This document shows, piece by piece, positions 5,699-8,661 of a stretch of DNA of 8,661 nucleotides (its first letter is position 1; each line of letters starts with the position of its first letter). Both the position numbers and the translations under genes were made by a program. This DNA comes from Saprospiraceae bacterium (GTDB lineage Bacteria > Bacteroidota > Bacteroidia > Chitinophagales > Saprospiraceae), in assembly GCA_013002475.1 (NCBI GenBank), contig JABDJM010000286.1, positions 1-8,661 of the forward strand, read 5' to 3'. The notes beneath the pieces were generated by a model, which made no database searches, had not been told where the DNA came from, and saw only the letters and a program-made list of their open reading frames with translations.

Positions 5699-7496
5699 TT
5701 TCATTTACCTCCAACAAGAACAGTTTCCCCAAGAAAAAAGCATTGGGTACTTCCATGAGGGGGAATGGCAATATTTTTCTACCGGTCAGATCATAGATAT
5801 GGTCAATCAGGCCAGCAGAGGATTATTAAAACTCGGGCTGCAACCTGGCGATAAAGTGGCCCTTTGCGTATACAAGAATAGATTGGAGTGGGTAATCATG
5901 GATCTGGCGATTTTACAGATCGGTTGCATTGATGTCCCGGTATATCCAACTATTAGCCCCAGAGAATATGAATATATCTTTAATGATGCTGGTGTTAAAT
6001 ATGCGTTCGTTGGTGCCAATGATCTCTATGAAAAAGTGGACACAGCTAAAGCAAACATTCCCTCGCTAGTTGACATCTATACTTTCGATAAGCAAGAAGG
6101 CCGAAAACATTGGAAGGATATCTTTTCTGAGGAGGGCCAGGAGGAAGTAGAAAAACGAATGGAGGCCATTAACCCTGAAGATCTGGCTACGCTGATCTAT
6201 ACTTCTGGAACTACTGGCGATCCGAAAGGAGTCATGCTCTCTCATAAAAATATCGTTAGCAATGTAGCCGCTGTAAAGGAGTTGATCCCCATGGGTACTG
6301 GGTCCATTGCCCTGAGCTTTCTTCCGCTCTGTCATATTTTTGAAAGAGCTGCTTCCTACGCATATTATTCTCTGGGAATAAATATTGTTTTCACAGGAAC
6401 CGATAACCTTGGCGGAGATGATGGAGACCTAAGGACGATCAGGCCGCACTTTTTCACCACTGTCCCCCGCTTATTGGAAAAGGTTTATGAAAAGATATTC
6501 AATAAAGGGATGGCCCTTACCGGAGTTAAAAAGAAACTCTTCTTCTGGGCTCTTTCAATGACCGAAGATTATAAATACGGTAAGAAGTACGGAGGACTTT
6601 CCGGGCTTAAGTTCAAAATCGCAAACAAGTTGATTTTTAGCAAGTGGCGGGAGGCCCTTGGGGGCCGGGTAGTAGGAATACTGACCGGGGCAGCACCTTG
6701 TCCCGTAAAAATGGCTCAGGTCTTTTCGGCGGCCGGAATACCTATCCGTGAAGGATATGGGCTGACAGAAACTTCACCTGGTTTAGCGATCAACCGATTC
6801 AACGCTTCAGATGCATTATTGGGCACTGTTGGGCCAGCACTCACTGGTGTGGAACTTTTGATCGATGAGTCCGATGGTGGTTACGCCCCGGGTGAGGGAG
6901 AGATCCTCGCCGCAGGCGATAATATCATGATGGGCTATTATAATAAGCCTGAAAAAACTGCTCAGGTCTTCAAGGAAATCGATGGCAAAAGATGGTTTTG
7001 CACGGGGGACATTGGGACCATAGTTCCTGCTCACGGAAAACAATTCCTTAAGATCACAGACAGAAAAAAGGAGCTTTTAAAAACTTCCGGAGGGAAGTAT
7101 GTTGCTCCAGCACCGATTGAATCCAAACTCAAAGAAAGTTTTCTGGTCGAGCAGGTTATGGTTATAGGGGATAAACAAAAGTTTGTCTCTGCATTGATCG
7201 TTCCAGCAAAAGAAGCGCTTGTGAACTGGTGCAAAAATAAAGGGATCTCAGCTGATGATCTTTCGTCAATACTGGACACTCCCCAAATTCAAAAGAAATT
7301 TCAGGAGGTCGTTGACTCCTGTAATCCAAGCTTTAGCCATGTCGAGCAGATCAAAAAATTCCGCCTTTTGGATACTGATTGGGAGCCATTCAAAGAAGAT
7401 GGATCTGAAGCTGAGCTCACTCCCACACTTAAGCTAAAACGTAGAGTGATCCGCAACAAGTTTGCAAAAGAGATCCAAGGGATCTACGAAAGCTGA
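5676..7496 (+). CDS. Long-chain fatty acid-CoA ligase (AMP-forming), second of a tandem pair
   Basis: This is a paralogue of the preceding gene with the same reaction and fold, at 606 residues. Motifs are YTSGTTGDPKG (175-185), LPLCHIFERA, GYGLTETSP (360-368), CTGD (442-445), the hinge DRKKELLKTSGGKYVAP (462-478) and the C-terminal LTPTLKLKRR with the probable catalytic Lys586. All core motifs follow the long-chain ACSL consensus more closely than the first copy. ATG at 5676 is the chosen start because the residues after it (MEATKLFDFIYLQQEQFPQE) align with the N-terminus of the paralogue. An upstream in-frame TTG at 5631 would add 15 unsupported residues. The 23-bp overlap with the first synthetase implies translational coupling and one operon. 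No clear terminator follows. Related acyl-ACP synthetases of the same fold cannot be ruled out from motifs alone. Confidence 0.92.
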   Translation: MEATKLFDFIYLQQEQFPQEKSIGYFHEGEWQYFSTGQIIDMVNQASRGLLKLGLQPGDKVALCVYKNRLEWVIMDLAILQIGCIDVPVYPTISPREYEYIFNDAGVKYAFVGANDLYEKVDTAKANIPSLVDIYTFDKQEGRKHWKDIFSEEGQEEVEKRMEAINPEDLATLIYTSGTTGDPKGVMLSHKNIVSNVAAVKELIPMGTGSIALSFLPLCHIFERAASYAYYSLGINIVFTGTDNLGGDDGDLRTIRPHFFTTVPRLLEKVYEKIFNKGMALTGVKKKLFFWALSMTEDYKYGKKYGGLSGLKFKIANKLIFSKWREALGGRVVGILTGAAPCPVKMAQVFSAAGIPIREGYGLTETSPGLAINRFNASDALLGTVGPALTGVELLIDESDGGYAPGEGEILAAGDNIMMGYYNKPEKTAQVFKEIDGKRWFCTGDIGTIVPAHGKQFLKITDRKKELLKTSGGKYVAPAPIESKLKESFLVEQVMVIGDKQKFVSALIVPAKEALVNWCKNKGISADDLSSILDTPQIQKKFQEVVDSCNPSFSHVEQIKKFRLLDTDWEPFKEDGSEAELTPTLKLKRRVIRNKFAKEIQGIYES

Positions 7497-7506
7497 TGAT
7501 GTAGGG

Positions 7507-7536
7507 TTGGGGTGAATCCATTTTTGTCTAACTTTG
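7507..7536 (+). promoter_or_regulatory. Promoter of the M48-like lipoprotein gene (Bacteroidota -33/-7 type)
   Basis: TTG at 7507-7509 is followed after 19 bp by TAACTTTG at 7529-7536, an exact match to the Bacteroidota -7 consensus TAnnTTTG at good spacing. Transcription would start near 7542, about 12 bases before the ATG at 7554. This is the best promoter match in the window and suggests the lipoprotein is not transcribed only from the synthetase operon. The -7 element sits in the loop of an inverted repeat (7514-7546). Confidence 0.5.
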
Positions 7537-7546
7537 ACAAGGATTC
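7514..7546. repeat. Two-part inverted repeat enclosing the -7 element
   Basis: Outer arms GAATCC (7514-7519) and GGATTC (7541-7546) and inner arms TTGTC (7524-7528) and GACAA (7536-7540) are each perfectly complementary. Four bases (7520-7523) bulge on the left side, and the central loop is TAACTTT. No T-run follows, so it is not a standard terminator. It could be an operator or a leader structure, or it may be chance. Confidence 0.35.
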
Positions 7547-7553
7547 AGAAACC

Positions 7554-8363
7554 ATGAACAAGTTTTTCCTGTTTTGCCTTTGTATTCTCCTTCTGGGATG
7601 CAAAAGGGAGTCTGATCTCCCTCCTCTTCGCCCTGATGAAATCAGTGCAGCTCAAAGAGAGATTCTTGGTTTAAGAATACAAACCAAGGTCAAACAGAAT
7701 CCGGATTTCCCAGTAAGAGATATTCAATCTCAACAGGATTCCATCTTGTACGCATACATCCAGTGGCAATACGATCAGGCTAGCAGGGATTTTCATTTTA
7801 ACATTCAGGCAACTCCAGATCAGCAATGGAATCCCAGCCGGGTATGGCAGATCTTTATCCTGGAACTGGCAGAACCTCTTTCCCTAAGTTTACCCGGAGG
7901 TGATCTTTACATTTCTGAAGGGATGCTTAATTTATTGGTTGGGGCGGATCAACTATATGCCATGCTTTGCCTGGAAGCAGCCAGAATGCATACTCGACAG
8001 AACTTATATAAGCTGGTAGAAGAAGTCGGAACAATAGCCGTTTTAGAAGTTATTGAAAGAGGAATATTTCCCCCTGAAAAATCATTGATGGAAATACTGA
8101 TAAGCAGCGAGTTTGACCCTGACCTACTGGTAAATATAGATATACAAGCCCTGGCCCAAATTTGCAGAAGTTCAATTTTTAATCCTGCGGCCCTTGCAGA
8201 GTCCGAGAACCTTCTTCGCGAATCACAGGCAAATTGGATCAACAGAAAATCGTACAGTGGCAGAACTCAAAAAATCATTGAGGAAATTGGAGGTGGACTA
8301 TCTGGCTGTGGTTTGAGGGGAGATTTGGGAGATTATAAGAAGTTTGTGCTGGACAATCTCTAG
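7554..8363 (+). CDS. M48 metallopeptidase-like lipoprotein lacking the zinc-binding residues (probable pseudoprotease)
   Basis: This 269-residue protein has a very short lipoprotein signal: K3, a hydrophobic run from 4 to 14, then the lipobox LLGC with the lipidated Cys at 16. The middle looks like the M48 catalytic domain of YcaL/LoiP-type lipoproteins: a Trp-Gln-Ile-Phe strand near 98-101, then LPGGDLYISEGMLNLL (113-128), where the family has LPGG-x-I/L-Y-V-x-x-G-L-L. At the position of A-H-E-x-x-H the sequence is C-L-E-A-A-R (139-144), so only the Glu is left and both zinc-binding His are gone. The later E-x-x-A-D zinc-ligand segment reads approximately L-V-N-I-D (192-196). It is therefore unlikely to be a zinc protease. 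It may be a chaperone-like or scaffold lipoprotein; the real role is unknown. ATG at 7554 was chosen over GTG at 7512 because it places the signal peptide at the N-terminus. The stop overlaps the mnmG stop by 4 bp. Confidence 0.75.
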   Translation: MNKFFLFCLCILLLGCKRESDLPPLRPDEISAAQREILGLRIQTKVKQNPDFPVRDIQSQQDSILYAYIQWQYDQASRDFHFNIQATPDQQWNPSRVWQIFILELAEPLSLSLPGGDLYISEGMLNLLVGADQLYAMLCLEAARMHTRQNLYKLVEEVGTIAVLEVIERGIFPPEKSLMEILISSEFDPDLLVNIDIQALAQICRSSIFNPAALAESENLLRESQANWINRKSYSGRTQKIIEEIGGGLSGCGLRGDLGDYKKFVLDNL

Positions 8364-8661
8364 CGCCCCATATGGACTAGCAGCACCGAAATATCTGCCG
8401 GCGAAACGCCGCTTATCCTGCTTGCCTGCCCGATTGACCGCGGCTTTATCTGAGTAAGTTTTTCACGGGCTTCTGCAGAAAGACCACCAAGGCCATGATA
8501 GTTGAAATCCTCTTTAAGGGCTACAGATTCAAGACGATTCATTTTATCAACCATCTCCTGTTCTTTTTTGATATAGCCGGAATACTTCATATTGATTTCA
8601 GCAAGTGTCTGGCTTTCTTCCCCAAAAGGTTCTAATGCTTCCTTTAGCCGGGGCAGAGTGT
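8360..8661 (-). CDS. mnmG: tRNA uridine-5-carboxymethylaminomethyl(34) synthesis enzyme MnmG, 3' end only
   Basis: This is the C-terminal ~100 codons of MnmG (GidA), the FAD- and folate-dependent partner of MnmE that modifies U34 of certain tRNAs. The frame stays open to the right edge of the window, so the methionine codon at 8590 is internal. The fragment holds the well-conserved C-terminal MnmE- and tRNA-contacting helical domain: the MKYSGYIKKEQEMVDKMNRL region, then LSAEAREKLTQIKPRSIGQ, then ASRISGVSPADISVLLVHM. These match the typical MnmG ending almost residue for residue. The FAD-binding domain lies outside the window. The gene converges on the M48-like lipoprotein gene, and the two TAG stops lie in the same CTAG palindrome. 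Confidence 0.95.
   Translation of the reverse strand, partial: TLPRLKEALEPFGEESQTLAEINMKYSGYIKKEQEMVDKMNRLESVALKEDFNYHGLGGLSAEAREKLTQIKPRSIGQASRISGVSPADISVLLVHMGR

Noticed and set aside
7512..7553. GTG at 7512 as the start of the lipoprotein gene
   Set aside because: It would put 14 polar residues before the signal peptide, and it lies inside the promoter match. ATG at 7554 gives a normal lipoprotein signal.
7949..8242. Minus-strand open frame inside the M48-like lipoprotein gene
   Set aside because: It is low-complexity and Ser/Ile-rich with no domain, and is antisense to a better-supported gene.
8588..8590. Methionine codon as the start of a small 76-residue minus-strand protein
   Set aside because: The same frame continues to the window edge and the sequence is the MnmG C-terminus, so this Met is internal.

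Overview
The window looks like a chromosomal segment of a Bacteroidota bacterium, most probably of the Cytophagales type. The evidence is a PorZ-like type IX secretion protein with a C-terminal sorting-type domain, a bacillithiol gene (bshA), YceI and short-signal lipoproteins, start codons without Shine-Dalgarno sequences, and promoter-like sites of the Bacteroidota -33 TTG / -7 TAnnTTTG type. No rRNA, tRNA, CRISPR array, insertion sequence or phage gene was seen, and coding density is high. Genus and GC content were not computed.

Layout: 1-809 (+) is the 3' end of a porZ-like gene. It meets bshA (792-1961, -) tail to tail with an 18-bp overlap. A 191-bp divergent intergenic region (1962-2152) carries TGTTCA repeats and a possible promoter. 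Next come a MerR-type regulator with a B12-binding-like C-terminal half (2153-3046, +) and a YceI-family lipoprotein gene (3098-3781, +) closed by a strong intrinsic terminator (3798-3830). Two tandem paralogous long-chain acyl-CoA synthetase genes follow (3863-5698 and 5676-7496, +), overlapping by 23 bp. Then comes a lipoprotein that resembles M48 metallopeptidases but lacks the zinc-site residues (7554-8363, +), with its own good promoter match. It meets the 3' end of mnmG (8360-8661, -) across a shared CTAG.

How the genes relate: MerR and YceI form a likely functional pair, because CarH/LitR-type MerR proteins often control carotenoid and light-response genes and some YceI proteins bind polyisoprenoids. 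This is inference. The two synthetases probably form a translationally coupled operon that activates fatty acids. bshA (thiol redox buffer), porZ (T9SS cell-surface attachment) and mnmG (tRNA wobble modification) are housekeeping or lineage-typical genes with no evident link to the middle block.

The most notable observations are two proteins that keep a recognisable fold but appear to have lost their cofactor ligands. The MerR protein lacks both histidines expected for adenosylcobalamin binding, and the M48-like lipoprotein lacks both histidines of HExxH. I do not see a clearly new multi-gene system; most of the window is ordinary chromosomal gene content.
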